The notes: generated by a model not told the origin, from the letters alone. DNA of 64,000 nucleotides from Candidatus Defluviibacterium haderslevense (GCA_016712225.1 JADJRL010000003.1:1687501-1751500); one strand, 5' to 3'. Counted from the stretch's first letter, positions 26,671 through 36,871 are shown. Numbers and translations: made by a program.

Positions 26671-27204
26671 ATGAATATGGATTTTTTATTTATAGCTCCT
26701 TGGCTCGATTTTAGTCCCATCAAACCAACGTTTGGTTTGTTGTTTTGGTCAACGATCATTTTTTTAATTTTCTGGTTAATCATTGGAAAATTTGCTTTTA
26801 AACCTATAGTTAAAGCACTTAATGATAGAGCAGATGATATTCAAAAATCATTGGATAGTGCTAAGAATGCAAAATTAGAAATGTCTCAACTTAAAGCTGA
26901 GAATGAGACTATCCTAGCAGAAGCGCGCGAAGAGAAAATGCGTATTATAAAAGAAGCTAAGGATGCAGCTAATTTACTAATAGCTGAAGGTCGTGATAAA
27001 GCTAAAGAAGAGGCACAGCGTATCGTTGTAAATGCAAAAAATGATATAGAAATCGCTAAAAAATCAGCACTTGTAGATGTTAAAAATCAAGTTGGGGCAA
27101 TGGCAATTGAAATCGCTGAAAAAGTAATTCGTAAGAATTTAGCCTCAGATCAAACTCAACAAGAGTATGTCAACCGATTGATGGATGAAATAAAAATGAA
27201 TTAA
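26671..27204 (+). CDS. atpF: ATP synthase F0 subunit b
   Basis: Peripheral stalk that holds the F1 head still relative to the membrane. I start it at the ATG at 26671 (177 residues, MNMDFLFIAPWLDFSP); a longer TTG-initiated frame would run through the hairpin and is unlikely. There is one membrane segment at about 20-42 (LLFWSTIIFLIFWLIIGKFA). A long charged helix follows, rich in Ala, Lys and Glu (for example ANLLIAEGRDKAKEEAQRI), which dimerises in the stalk. Length is normal. The gap to atpH is 10 bases. Confidence 0.94.
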   Translation: MNMDFLFIAPWLDFSPIKPTFGLLFWSTIIFLIFWLIIGKFAFKPIVKALNDRADDIQKSLDSAKNAKLEMSQLKAENETILAEAREEKMRIIKEAKDAANLLIAEGRDKAKEEAQRIVVNAKNDIEIAKKSALVDVKNQVGAMAIEIAEKVIRKNLASDQTQQEYVNRLMDEIKMN

Positions 27205-27214
27205 TAGAAATTCT

Positions 27215-27784
27215 ATGTCAAGCCACAAAATATCAGGTAGATACGCAAAATCAATTTTGGACCTAGCTCAGGATAATAACCAGCTTGAAGCGGTTTATCA
27301 AGACATGTTGACCTTTGCTAATGTAAGTGAGAACAGGGATTTTGCCTTGATGTTAAAAAGTCCTGTTATTAAGGCAGATACCAAAATTCAAATAGTTAGG
27401 TCTTTATTAAGCGGTAAAATAAATGCTTTAACCCAATCCTTTGTAGAACTCTTAATCAACAAAGGCAGAGAGTCCATCTTAGCTGAAATATGTGTCGCTT
27501 TTATTGAACAGTATAAAGTAAAAAATAAGGTTAGAACTGCTATTTTAACTACTGCTACTCAAATGGATCAAACGCAATTATCAGCTATTCAGGATCAATT
27601 TAAATCGTGGCTGAGTGCGGGGGAAACTATGGAAGTAACGCAAAAGATAAAGCCTGAATTAGTGGGTGGGTTTATATTTGAAATGGGGGATCAACAATAC
27701 GATTCCAGCGCCAAACGCCAGGTTGACTTAATGAAAAAGAATCTATACGATAAATCATATATTAATTTAGTTGTTAAATCTTAA
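27215..27784 (+). CDS. atpH: ATP synthase F1 subunit delta
   Basis: Links the peripheral stalk (subunit b) to the top of the alpha/beta hexamer. The 189 residues show the family's N-terminal helical bundle (ISGRYAKSILDLAQDNNQLE) and the C-terminal conserved stretch (IKPELVGGFIFEMGDQQYD). It is compact, without a signal peptide, and lies 10 bases after atpF and 12 before atpA. Confidence 0.95.
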   Translation: MSSHKISGRYAKSILDLAQDNNQLEAVYQDMLTFANVSENRDFALMLKSPVIKADTKIQIVRSLLSGKINALTQSFVELLINKGRESILAEICVAFIEQYKVKNKVRTAILTTATQMDQTQLSAIQDQFKSWLSAGETMEVTQKIKPELVGGFIFEMGDQQYDSSAKRQVDLMKKNLYDKSYINLVVKS

Positions 27785-27796
27785 ATAGAATAGATC

Positions 27797-29383
27797 ATGG
27801 TAAATATAAGACCAGAGGAAATATCAGCAATACTTAAACAACAAATCTCAGGTGTTAACACAGCTGCTGAATTGGAAGAAGTAGGAACAGTACTCCAGGT
27901 AGGGGATGGTATCGCAAGGGTATATGGTTTGACCAATGCTCAATCGGGAGAATTGGTAGAATTTGAGACTGGCGTACAAGCCATTGTACTTAACTTAGAA
28001 GAAGATAATGTCGGAGTCGTTTTGATGGGTCCATGGAATGGAATTCGTGAAGGATCTAAAGTAAAAAGAACAAGAAAAATCGCTTCCATAGAAGTAGGTG
28101 AAGGATTCGCAGGTCGGGTCGTTAATACCTTGGGACAACCCATAGATGGTAAAGGTCCAATTACAGGAGTTACCTATGAAATGCCGCTTGAACGTAAAGC
28201 TCCAGGTGTAATATTTCGTCAGCCAGTTACAGAACCGCTTCAAACTGGAATCAAAGCTATAGATTCTATGATTCCTATCGGTCGTGGACAACGAGAATTG
28301 ATTATCGGTGACCGTCAGACGGGTAAAACTGCGATTGCTATAGATACGATTATTAATCAAAGAGAATTTTATGATCGCGGAGAACCTGTTTATTGCATAT
28401 ATGTTGCTTCAGGTCAGAAGTCATCTACAGTTGCTAAAGTAGCTCGTACATTGGAAGAATATGGTGCCATGCCCTATACTACTATAGTTTCTGCCTCAGC
28501 TGCAGATCCAGCTCCATTGCAGTTTTTTGCTCCTTTTGCAGGTGCTTGTATTGGAGAATATTTTAGAGATACAGGTCGTCCGGCACTTGTAATTTATGAT
28601 GATTTGAGTAAACAAGCTGTGGCTTATCGAGAGGTGTCATTATTGTTAAGACGACCACCAGGACGTGAGGCATATCCTGGAGATGTGTTTTATCTTCACT
28701 CAAGACTTCTTGAACGTGCAGCAAAAGTGATCAACAATGATGAAATAGCACGTAATATGAACGATCTTCCTGAATCTTTGAAAAAAGCAGGAATCGTTAA
28801 GGGTGGTGGTTCATTAACCGCGCTTCCCATCATTGAAACTCAAGCAGGAGACGTTTCAGCTTATATTCCAACTAACGTAATTTCAATTACAGACGGACAG
28901 ATTTTCTTGGAATCCAACTTATTCAACTCTGGTATTAGACCAGCGATTAACGTGGGTATTTCAGTATCCCGTGTCGGTGGAAATGCTCAGATTAAATCCA
29001 TGAAAAAAGTATCTGGTACCTTAAAATTAGATCAAGCACAGTATCGTGAATTAGAGGCATTCTCCAAGTTTGGTTCTGACCTAGATGCTACTACAAAAGC
29101 TGTATTGGATAAAGGGAAAAGAAATGTTGAAGTCCTTAAACAACCACAATACAGTCCGGTAACAGTTGAAAAACAAGTTGCTATTATCTACTTGGGTACA
29201 AATAACTTGCTTAAAGATATTCCGGTTGAAAAAGTAAAAGATTTTGAATCCGTGTTTTTTACAAGTTTAACTCAACTTCACCCATCTGTCTTAGAAAATC
29301 TAAGAAATGGTAAATTGGACGAAGCAGATTTAAAAGTATTAAGAGACCTTGCAGCTGATTTAAGTTCGAAGTCAAGTAAATAA
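27797..29383 (+). CDS. atpA: ATP synthase F1 subunit alpha
   Basis: Non-catalytic nucleotide-binding subunit of the F1 hexamer. The 528 residues carry the N-terminal beta-barrel (VGDGIARVYGLTNAQSGELV) and the nucleotide-binding domain with P-loop GDRQTGKTAIA. The conserved VYCIYVASGQKSSTVAKV and RRPPGREAYPGDVFYLHSRL motifs and a helical C-terminal domain are also present. All key features are intact. Confidence 0.98.
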   Translation: MVNIRPEEISAILKQQISGVNTAAELEEVGTVLQVGDGIARVYGLTNAQSGELVEFETGVQAIVLNLEEDNVGVVLMGPWNGIREGSKVKRTRKIASIEVGEGFAGRVVNTLGQPIDGKGPITGVTYEMPLERKAPGVIFRQPVTEPLQTGIKAIDSMIPIGRGQRELIIGDRQTGKTAIAIDTIINQREFYDRGEPVYCIYVASGQKSSTVAKVARTLEEYGAMPYTTIVSASAADPAPLQFFAPFAGACIGEYFRDTGRPALVIYDDLSKQAVAYREVSLLLRRPPGREAYPGDVFYLHSRLLERAAKVINNDEIARNMNDLPESLKKAGIVKGGGSLTALPIIETQAGDVSAYIPTNVISITDGQIFLESNLFNSGIRPAINVGISVSRVGGNAQIKSMKKVSGTLKLDQAQYRELEAFSKFGSDLDATTKAVLDKGKRNVEVLKQPQYSPVTVEKQVAIIYLGTNNLLKDIPVEKVKDFESVFFTSLTQLHPSVLENLRNGKLDEADLKVLRDLAADLSSKSSK

Positions 29384-29397
29384 AAAAGTACCATCAC

Positions 29398-30294
29398 GTG
29401 GCAGCTAATTTAAAAGAAGTACGTAATCGGATCAAGTCAACGATCTCAACCCAGCAGATCACTAAGGCTATGAAAATGGTCTCTGCTGCTAAATTGCGCC
29501 GAGCTCAACAAAGTATTGTTCAGATGCGACCTTATGCAAATAAGCTTAATGCAATGATGAGCAATATTATGTCGTTTTCTGATGGCCAGGGAGCTGGAAA
29601 CTTTGGAAAAGCAACCGAAAAAAAGAAACCTCTAATGGTTGTCATTACATCGGATAGGGGTTTGTGCGGCGGTTTCAATTCTAATATTATTAAGTTAGCT
29701 CATAAGACCATTACAGACCATTATTTTGAACAAGCAAAAAATGGAACATTAGGATTTTTATGTATTGGTAAAAAAGGGTTTGAATATTTTAGAAGACGTT
29801 TTCCTAATTGTGCAATGAATAGTACCTATGTTAATTTATTCAGCGAGATGAATTACGAGAAGGTATCTGATATTGCTATTTTTATCATGAACGAATTTTC
29901 GATAGGAAATACAGATCAAATAGAAGTTTTTTACAATAGATTTAAAAATGCTGCCACTCAATTTCCACAAGGTGAGCAGTTTTTACCTGTACAAAAAGCT
30001 GAGATTCCAGCAACATCTGGTGCTTCTTCCAAGCCGGATTTTATTTTTGAACCAACTCAAGCTGATTTATTGAAAGAGTTGATTCCATCCATTCTAAAGT
30101 CGCAACTTTATAAATGTGTTTTAGATAATTTAGCTTCAGAACATGGTTCCCGTATGACAGCAATGGATAAAGCCACTGAAAATGCTGAAGAAATTCTTTC
30201 TGAGTTAAAGATCAACTACAATAAAGCACGTCAGGAAGCCATTACCAAAGAACTTTCTGAAATCGTTGGTGGTGCTGCGGCATTGGGAGGTTAA
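29398..30294 (+). CDS. atpG: ATP synthase F1 subunit gamma
   Basis: Central rotating shaft connecting the c-ring to the catalytic head. The 298 residues start with a GTG codon (29398). The N-terminal helix is unmistakable (LKEVRNRIKSTISTQQITKA), the middle has ITSDRGLCGGFNSNI, and the C-terminal helix contains MTAMDKATENAEEIL. It begins 14 bases after atpA. No beta or epsilon gene follows, so the operon ends here and atpD/atpC must be elsewhere. Confidence 0.97.
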   Translation: MAANLKEVRNRIKSTISTQQITKAMKMVSAAKLRRAQQSIVQMRPYANKLNAMMSNIMSFSDGQGAGNFGKATEKKKPLMVVITSDRGLCGGFNSNIIKLAHKTITDHYFEQAKNGTLGFLCIGKKGFEYFRRRFPNCAMNSTYVNLFSEMNYEKVSDIAIFIMNEFSIGNTDQIEVFYNRFKNAATQFPQGEQFLPVQKAEIPATSGASSKPDFIFEPTQADLLKELIPSILKSQLYKCVLDNLASEHGSRMTAMDKATENAEEILSELKINYNKARQEAITKELSEIVGGAAALGG

Positions 30295-31102
30295 TTTCAA
30301 GAAAAAACTCAATCCTACTTTCTTGAAGTCATCATGTGTATTTATATTGATGATGCAATCATTTAATAGAATTTTTTAAAATAAATAAGGGGGTTAGCCT
30401 TAAAAGTTGGGGACTAACGCAAGTAGAAATAATACTCAAAATCATGAATTGAAGGGAATTGTTTAAAATGTTGCAAAAGGACTGAGGTGGATTAATTTTG
30501 ACATTTAGAGCATAACAACAGAGGCCGCAGACGTAAAATATTTCCGGATTTTTCGTTAATTATTAGAAGACTTATTTAATTTTCCTAAACTAGCATATGT
30601 CAAGCGTAAATAGGGAGGGAGGTTTACAGAGATACCTTATTTTAATTGTCTTGGTAGATATTATTAAGGATGTTGTCTTGGAGAACCTATAATTGAATCA
30701 TACCCTGCCATGACCTTAGGCACAAGTATACCACAAGTATGTACTCCTTTAGGGTAGGTTTGATACCAACTAAGATACTATGGAAGCAGAGGTTTAGATA
30801 GATGTTAATACTAAGCACTCATCATGGTTCTATCTATCATGCGAACGAGTGTCAAGTTCTATAAGTAAACAATGTCTGAATAAGCTTACACAACGCATTT
30901 TAAGTTTCACATAATTTATTGGTACTAAATGTATCCTTTCTAGATTCTGAAATAATATAATTAATATACATTGCTCCCCAGAAAATGATCGTGACTCTAA
31001 ATAAACCTTATTTTAAATCTTGTGCTATCAAACTATTTAATACGTTAGAATTAATTTTAGCCATTAACATACTCAAAAGAAATCAATTAGAAAACCAATA
31101 TT
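30295..31102. other. 0.8-kb gene-free region after the atp operon
   Basis: A 9-bp inverted repeat at 30296-30327 (TTCAAGAAA with TTTCTTGAA) directly follows atpG and may protect or end its transcript, though no T-run follows. The rest has no open frame of note on either strand, yet its composition looks less AT-rich than other spacers here, with G-rich patches such as 30610-30625 (AAATAGGGAGGGAGGT) and 30395-30420. It may be a decayed gene or element, or encode an RNA. I could not match it to a family by reading its frames. Confidence 0.5.
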
Positions 31103-34078
31103 TTAAGGCTTTACACCGTCAGTTTTTTCGACATCATAACCAAAAATGTCTTTGAGACTTAATTCTACTACCTTTCCGTATTTTTTTAATTCTTCCATGT
31201 TGATTTTATCTTTAGAACCAAGTAATTTCATATTCCATGGTTTGTCCTTAAGATGTTCCTTATGAAATTGTTTGATATCATTCAAACTTATTTGATCTAT
31301 TTGATTATAGGTTTCGATTCGACTGTCTTCTTTTAATCCCAACCTCAATGCTTGTTCATACTTAAACATGATTTGACTTTTAGAAATTCTTTTGGTTTCA
31401 ATGCCTTGTTTAATAGATTTTTTTCCGATTTCCCAATTTTTTTCTGATTCAGGCATTTCATTAAGTAGGTGATTTACTGCGGTTAAAGCATCACCTAATT
31501 TATCAGCTTGTGTACCTACATAGAATGTTGCTTCATACGGATCTTCTTTTTTGTCCGGACTCACAAATGATGCATAAGTTGAGTAGGCTAATGCTTTAGA
31601 TTCTCTAATATCCTGAAATACAACTGAAGCCATACCGCCTCCATAATATTCATTAAATGCCTTTACATAAGGCAATAATTTCGAATCAAATTTTTTATCA
31701 CTTCGATTTAATTGTATTTCTGCTTGTACCATATCGTAATTGACAAAATATATGGTGTTCTCTTTAGGTACTTGCATTTGATATTTTTTTTCCACCGGAT
31801 AATTTTTTAAAATTTCAGGAGTCTTATGTGATTTTTTAAAATCGCGAACTACCGTGTTTAAAGATCTAGGTCCATAATAATATATTCGATGTTTATATGA
31901 TTTTAAAGATTTAATGATTGAAGTTAATTCATTCGCTTTGATGGTTTTTAGTTTCTGATTGCTAATGACATTATTGTAGGAATTATTTTTACCATACCTT
32001 AAATATTCATCTAAAGCATCATAAAAAATAATATCCTTATTCAACGTAGCATCATTTCTAGATTTAATTTTCGATTTGATTAATTCATCAAGTGCTTTTT
32101 GATCTGGTTTTGGATCATTCAATATTTCCTCCATTAATTGAACAGCTGCATCAAAATTTTCATCTAAACCAGAAAGACCGATATAGGTCTGATCTTTACT
32201 TGAGTACATATTGAAATTCACTGCAAGATTGTAAAAATCTTTGTTTATTTGTTCATTCGTTTTTTTGGAAGTGCCAATAAATTTTAAATATTCAATAGCT
32301 AATGGTAAGAGTTGATTATGATTGGAGCCCATATCTAATACATAATATAATTCGAATAATTTATTTCTAGTATTAGGAACCATCCATACTGGAAGGTCTT
32401 TTTTAATTTCTCCAAATTTTATATCTTTTTTATAATCGACAAAAACAGGTTTGATTGCGGGAGAAGGATTATCAATGATTTTTTTGAGAAATGGTGATTG
32501 AGATTCTCTATTAACAGATACTGGTGTGATAGTTGGTTTGTCAACTTTTTGAACCGTAGTATCGTTTCCTGTTAATTTGTAGACTACGGTATAATTATTT
32601 TTGAACCATTTATTTGCAAATTGGATCACATCTTTTTTAGTAATTTTGTTCATATCATCCATACTACTTAAATAGTTCTCCCATGATCTGTTTACAGTAA
32701 AAAGATCATTTAATACGAAAGCCATATTTGTAGCACTTTCTTGTTCCTTAATACGTTGAACTTTTAGATTGTTTATACTTGCTTTGATTAAATCTTCATC
32801 AAAATTTCCCATTTTAATATGTTCAATTTGTTCAATGACCAAATTCTTTACTTCTTTTAATGATTGATTTTCTAGAGGATTTCCACCAAAATACATCATT
32901 CCATAATCTTTTAATAAATAAGTAAAACCAAAAGCCGATAACACTTTTTGATTTTTAACTAAATTTTTATCTATTAAACCGCTTTTGCCATTGTATAAAA
33001 TGCTACTTACCAAATCAGCTACTATTGCTTCCTTGTCATTTTGATTAGGCATTAAAAATCCTATCGCCATACTTTCTTCATCAGGACTTGTGACATTATA
33101 CTCTTCAATTGTTGTTCTCGGAACTTCAGGTATGTAGCTAAAATCTGGAATTTCTTTACTAGCCCAATCCCCAAAATATTGGTCGACTAATGTTATGGCT
33201 TGATCCATTTGAAAATCGCCAGATAATATCATTGACATATTATTTGGAATATAATATTTATAAAAATATTTTTGTATTTCTTTTAGAGATGGATTTTTTA
33301 AATGTTCTATGGTTCCAATAGTTGTTTGTGTTCCATAAGGATGATGTTTAAATAGACTTGCGAACATGGTTTCAAATATTTTGTTCGAACCATTGTCCAA
33401 AGAAATATTTTTTTCTTCATAAACTGCCTCTAACTCGGTATGGAATAAACGCAAAACAGGATTTCTAAAACGTTCCTTTTGAATTTCTAAAAATTTATTT
33501 AGATTATTTGATGGAATGTTTTCCATGTAGGTAGTATTCTCAAATGAAGTAAACGCATTAGTCATATTTGAACCAATATTTCCTAGCATTTTATCATATT
33601 CATTTGCAATTGCAAATTTAGAAGCTACTCCAGAAATGGAATCAATTTTATGGTAAATTGATTTTCGTTGTTGTTGGTCTTGAGTTGAATTATAAACTTC
33701 ATATAAATTTTCGATTTGATCCAAGAGCATTTTTTCTTGAGTATAATCTAATGTTCCAAATTGGTCTGTCCCTTTAAATAACATGTGCTCTAGGTAATGT
33801 GCCAATCCTGTATGAGATGGAGGATCATTTTTACTTCCAGCTTTTGTAGTTATGAGACACATAATTCTTGGTTCATTATGATTTTCTGTTAAGATTACCT
33901 GAAACCCGTTTGCTAAAGTATAAAATCGAGTATGAGAAGGGTCATTTGTAACTTCAGTCCAATGATACTTTCCGTCCTTACTTGTGTTGGATGTGACTTG
34001 ATAACTATTTTGGCAAAATAGGTTTAAACTAAAAAATGATAAACTCAAAAAAAGAAGGATACAATTCAACCGTTTCAT
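31103..34078 (-). CDS. M16-family zinc metalloprotease (two-repeat, secreted)
   Basis: Pitrilysin-type peptidase of 991 residues that includes both M16 halves in one chain, forming a clamshell that degrades peptides. Signal peptide at 1-22. The inverted zinc motif HxxEH is His94-Tyr-Leu-Glu97-His98 (GLAHYLEHMLFKGTDQFGT), and the third ligand region LEAVYEEKNISLDN follows at the usual distance. The second, inactive half lies beyond about residue 530, ending in an LKDKPWNMKLLGSK segment. It is probably periplasmic. It stands alone, divergent from the S74 protein gene, with 349 bases between them. Confidence 0.93.
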   Translation of the reverse strand: MKRLNCILLFLSLSFFSLNLFCQNSYQVTSNTSKDGKYHWTEVTNDPSHTRFYTLANGFQVILTENHNEPRIMCLITTKAGSKNDPPSHTGLAHYLEHMLFKGTDQFGTLDYTQEKMLLDQIENLYEVYNSTQDQQQRKSIYHKIDSISGVASKFAIANEYDKMLGNIGSNMTNAFTSFENTTYMENIPSNNLNKFLEIQKERFRNPVLRLFHTELEAVYEEKNISLDNGSNKIFETMFASLFKHHPYGTQTTIGTIEHLKNPSLKEIQKYFYKYYIPNNMSMILSGDFQMDQAITLVDQYFGDWASKEIPDFSYIPEVPRTTIEEYNVTSPDEESMAIGFLMPNQNDKEAIVADLVSSILYNGKSGLIDKNLVKNQKVLSAFGFTYLLKDYGMMYFGGNPLENQSLKEVKNLVIEQIEHIKMGNFDEDLIKASINNLKVQRIKEQESATNMAFVLNDLFTVNRSWENYLSSMDDMNKITKKDVIQFANKWFKNNYTVVYKLTGNDTTVQKVDKPTITPVSVNRESQSPFLKKIIDNPSPAIKPVFVDYKKDIKFGEIKKDLPVWMVPNTRNKLFELYYVLDMGSNHNQLLPLAIEYLKFIGTSKKTNEQINKDFYNLAVNFNMYSSKDQTYIGLSGLDENFDAAVQLMEEILNDPKPDQKALDELIKSKIKSRNDATLNKDIIFYDALDEYLRYGKNNSYNNVISNQKLKTIKANELTSIIKSLKSYKHRIYYYGPRSLNTVVRDFKKSHKTPEILKNYPVEKKYQMQVPKENTIYFVNYDMVQAEIQLNRSDKKFDSKLLPYVKAFNEYYGGGMASVVFQDIRESKALAYSTYASFVSPDKKEDPYEATFYVGTQADKLGDALTAVNHLLNEMPESEKNWEIGKKSIKQGIETKRISKSQIMFKYEQALRLGLKEDSRIETYNQIDQISLNDIKQFHKEHLKDKPWNMKLLGSKDKINMEELKKYGKVVELSLKDIFGYDVEKTDGVKP

Positions 34079-34427
34079 AAATAATTTTATTTGATCAAAC
34101 TCCTACGGAATTATTAACAAATTATTGTCTTGAATCCATTATTAATTTATTATATATTAAATAGAATTTTGGTAACTGAAAATTTTTTTTCCTAATCAAT
34201 AATAATGTGTAACTTTATAGCTGATAAACCCACATTTGTTAAAATAATTTAGGGCTTCTTTTCCTGTATATTTTGACAAAAGGCCTTTCAACATTAGAAT
34301 TAAGGCACTTTTTACAGTTTATAAAGTGAGGTTTTAAGGCTTATAAATGCCTGATTTAGCCTTTTTGATTTCAGGAATAAAGCTCCAATTTTAAGTTTTT
34401 ATTATAACATCAAATAACTTTAATCAT
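34079..34427. other. Divergent intergenic region
   Basis: 349 AT-rich bases between the divergent M16 protease and S74-tail genes; both promoters must be here. A TAACTTTA at 34413-34420 is one base off the -7 consensus and close to the plus-strand start. No open frame or strong hairpin is seen. Confidence 0.4.
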
Positions 34428-36686
34428 ATGAAGAATTTTATCATTTTAATGTTCAGTATCTTTATGTTCAGCACTGAAGTTTTTGGACAAGCACCGCAAG
34501 CATTTAATTATCAAGGAGTTGCTCGAAATGGATCAGGAGCAATTTATCCTAATCAATCGATTAGTTTAAAAATGTCTATCCTTCAAAATGATACCATTGG
34601 TCCGGTAATGTATTCTGAAATACACAATGTAGTAACCAGTTCCCTTGGATTATTTACAATTAAAATAGGCAAAGGATTAGTTCAATCCGGTATTTTTAAT
34701 GCTATTTTATGGTCAGGAGGGACCTATTATTTACTTATAGAAATGGATCTAGCAGGTGGAACTAATTATGTCAGGATGGGTACTCCAACTCAATTAATAA
34801 GTGTTCCTTATGCATTGGAAGCTAATCACGCTACTACCGCTAACGGGATTATACCCAATTTACCATTAGGAGGAGACGCTTCAGGTCCACATAATGCCAA
34901 TAAGGTTGTTGGATTACAAGGCAGGATGGTTTCTTCTTCTCAACCTTCCAGTGGGCAGGTTTTAAAATGGAATGCCATAGATAACACCTGGGAACCTGGA
35001 ACTGATAACATGGGTGGAGGTGGAACAGGTGATAACTGGGGGAATCAGGTAGCTTTGACCAATTCAACAATAGCTGGAGATGGTACAGCAAATAATCGGT
35101 TGAGCATAAGTCAACAAGGCGCTACAAATGGTCAAGTACTTAAATGGAATGGAACAAGTTGGGTTCCCGCTACAGATAATACAGGAGGAGGAGTTGGTGA
35201 TAATTGGGGAAATCAAGTTGTACAAACCCAATCCAGTCTCTCAGGAAATGGTTTACCTTCTAATCCTATGACTTTAGCTCCTCAAGGCGCGGTGAATGGT
35301 CAGGTATTAAAATGGAACGGATTATCCTGGACACCTGGCAATGATCTTGGAGGAACAGGAATAACAATACCTTATTTGAACACATTTGGTTTGGGTCAAA
35401 CATTGATTGATATCACAAATACTGCCGGTAAAGGAATCCAGGTTGAATCTTCGAATAATTATGGATTACATGCTAAAAGTGGTAACTCTGCTGCTTGTTT
35501 TTTGGAAAGTAGTTCGGGACCGGCATTGTTAACAGCTTTAGATGATCATGTTGGAATTGGTGTACTTAATCCAGATGTAGCAATGGATGTGAATAGTACA
35601 AGTTCAAATGTTGCAGATTTCAATAGTCCATCAAATACCACCATACGCATTTATGAAAATAATGAATATCGAGGTTATATAGGATCTGTGAGTGGTCAAA
35701 ACGAAGATTATGATTTGGGAACATCTAATGTCAATTTAAACGGTAAATTACACCTTACGACTAAAGCCATTCCAAGATTAACCATCCTTCCTGAAGGAAG
35801 TGTTGGTATTGGCAATTTAATTCCTGATGTGAATACTTTATTAACAGTGGGGACTAACTTCTCAACTAAAAGCGCCATATTAGCGAGAGCTAATGCATCT
35901 GGAAATGTAATATCAGGATACAATGCAGGAAATGGAGCAGGAGTTTTCGGAACTTCTGATCAAGGACCAGGTGGATATTTTGCAGCTTCACAATTGAGTG
36001 TTAATGCTACTGCATTACAGACTAATGGCAAAGTGGATTTCTATTTAAATACGATGAACAATGATGATATTGATATTACCTTTCAAGGTGGTACCTTATC
36101 AACCGTAAAGGGTCTTAAAATTAGAAGTGAAAGAGGAATTCTTGATCCCATTTTTGAACCTGAAGAATTTGAATTTGGTTTTGTTGGAACTTTAGGAAAA
36201 CCCTTTAAAGCTGTTTATTCTAATAGTTTATTTTTGAATAACGTAGCAAATATATTTGCGTATTCTGATCAAAAACTTAAAGAAAATATTAAACCATTGA
36301 ATGGATCAATGCATCGCTTGACGCAATTGAATCCAGTACTTTATGATCTCAAAAAAGAATTTTTTTACAAAGGAAGAATGGATAAAAATGAAAGTGATCG
36401 GTTAGATCAATCAGGCTTGATTGCCCAAGAAGTCGAATTGGTTTATCCTAAATTGGTCAATACCAATGAAGAGGGAATAAAGTCCGTAAGTTATATGGGT
36501 CTTATACCAGATTTAATTGGCGCCATAAAAGAAAAAGATCAACAAATAATATCTATGAAAAAAGAAATGGATCAATTAAAAGCCAGAGTGTCAATATTAG
36601 AAAATATGCAAGAAGCTATTGTTAAATTGCAACAAGATGTAGATCAATTACAAAACAAAACCACTGCATCGATTAATAAGAAATAA
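34428..36686 (+). CDS. Surface protein with self-cleaving S74 (tail-fibre chaperone) C-terminus
   Basis: A 752-residue exported protein with a signal peptide at 1-20 (ends EVFGQAP). The N-terminal domain (QAFNYQGVARNGSGAIYPNQ) is common to Bacteroidota fibre-like proteins. At about 185-310 there are Gly/Asn-rich repeats with the unit GQVLKWNG. A beta-rich shaft follows. From residue 613 there is a peptidase S74/intramolecular chaperone domain: Ser613 and Lys618 in SDQKLKENI match the catalytic Ser-Lys pair that cuts the domain off after the fibre has trimerised. The last ~60 residues are a coiled coil. There is no T9SS sorting domain. Likely a trimeric fibre on the cell surface; the ligand is unknown. 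A terminator follows at 36706. Confidence 0.87.
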   Translation: MKNFIILMFSIFMFSTEVFGQAPQAFNYQGVARNGSGAIYPNQSISLKMSILQNDTIGPVMYSEIHNVVTSSLGLFTIKIGKGLVQSGIFNAILWSGGTYYLLIEMDLAGGTNYVRMGTPTQLISVPYALEANHATTANGIIPNLPLGGDASGPHNANKVVGLQGRMVSSSQPSSGQVLKWNAIDNTWEPGTDNMGGGGTGDNWGNQVALTNSTIAGDGTANNRLSISQQGATNGQVLKWNGTSWVPATDNTGGGVGDNWGNQVVQTQSSLSGNGLPSNPMTLAPQGAVNGQVLKWNGLSWTPGNDLGGTGITIPYLNTFGLGQTLIDITNTAGKGIQVESSNNYGLHAKSGNSAACFLESSSGPALLTALDDHVGIGVLNPDVAMDVNSTSSNVADFNSPSNTTIRIYENNEYRGYIGSVSGQNEDYDLGTSNVNLNGKLHLTTKAIPRLTILPEGSVGIGNLIPDVNTLLTVGTNFSTKSAILARANASGNVISGYNAGNGAGVFGTSDQGPGGYFAASQLSVNATALQTNGKVDFYLNTMNNDDIDITFQGGTLSTVKGLKIRSERGILDPIFEPEEFEFGFVGTLGKPFKAVYSNSLFLNNVANIFAYSDQKLKENIKPLNGSMHRLTQLNPVLYDLKKEFFYKGRMDKNESDRLDQSGLIAQEVELVYPKLVNTNEEGIKSVSYMGLIPDLIGAIKEKDQQIISMKKEMDQLKARVSILENMQEAIVKLQQDVDQLQNKTTASINKK
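35031..35366 (+). repeat. Two tandem 56-codon repeats in the fibre protein
   Basis: Units begin at 35031 and 35199, a period of 168 bases. Both encode DNWGNQV, then a Gly/Asn/Ser stretch, then NGQVLKWNG-SW. A shorter, partial copy (GQVLKWNAIDNTWEPG) precedes them from about 34954. They are diverged at the DNA level, so not a recent duplication. Confidence 0.7.
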
Positions 36687-36705
36687 GGATATTACAGAAT
36701 AAGTG

Positions 36706-36747
36706 GAAAGCATTGAATGTTGAATAAATATTCGATGCTTTCTTTTT
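36706..36747 (+). terminator. Intrinsic terminator after the S74 fibre gene
   Basis: GAAAGCATTGAAT (36706-36718) pairs with ATTCGATGCTTTC (36730-36742): 13 pairs with one G-U, an 11-base loop, then five T. It is a clear rho-independent terminator on the plus strand, 20 bases after the stop, between convergent genes. Confidence 0.9.
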
Positions 36748-36871
36748 GTTAGATAAATTGGAAATAAATAATGACTTGTAATCAATGATGAATTTATAAT
36801 TGTACCATGTCAATTTTCAGGATAGAAGAGAACATTATTTCTAATGAAAAAATAGCTTGAAGGTGATTTTT

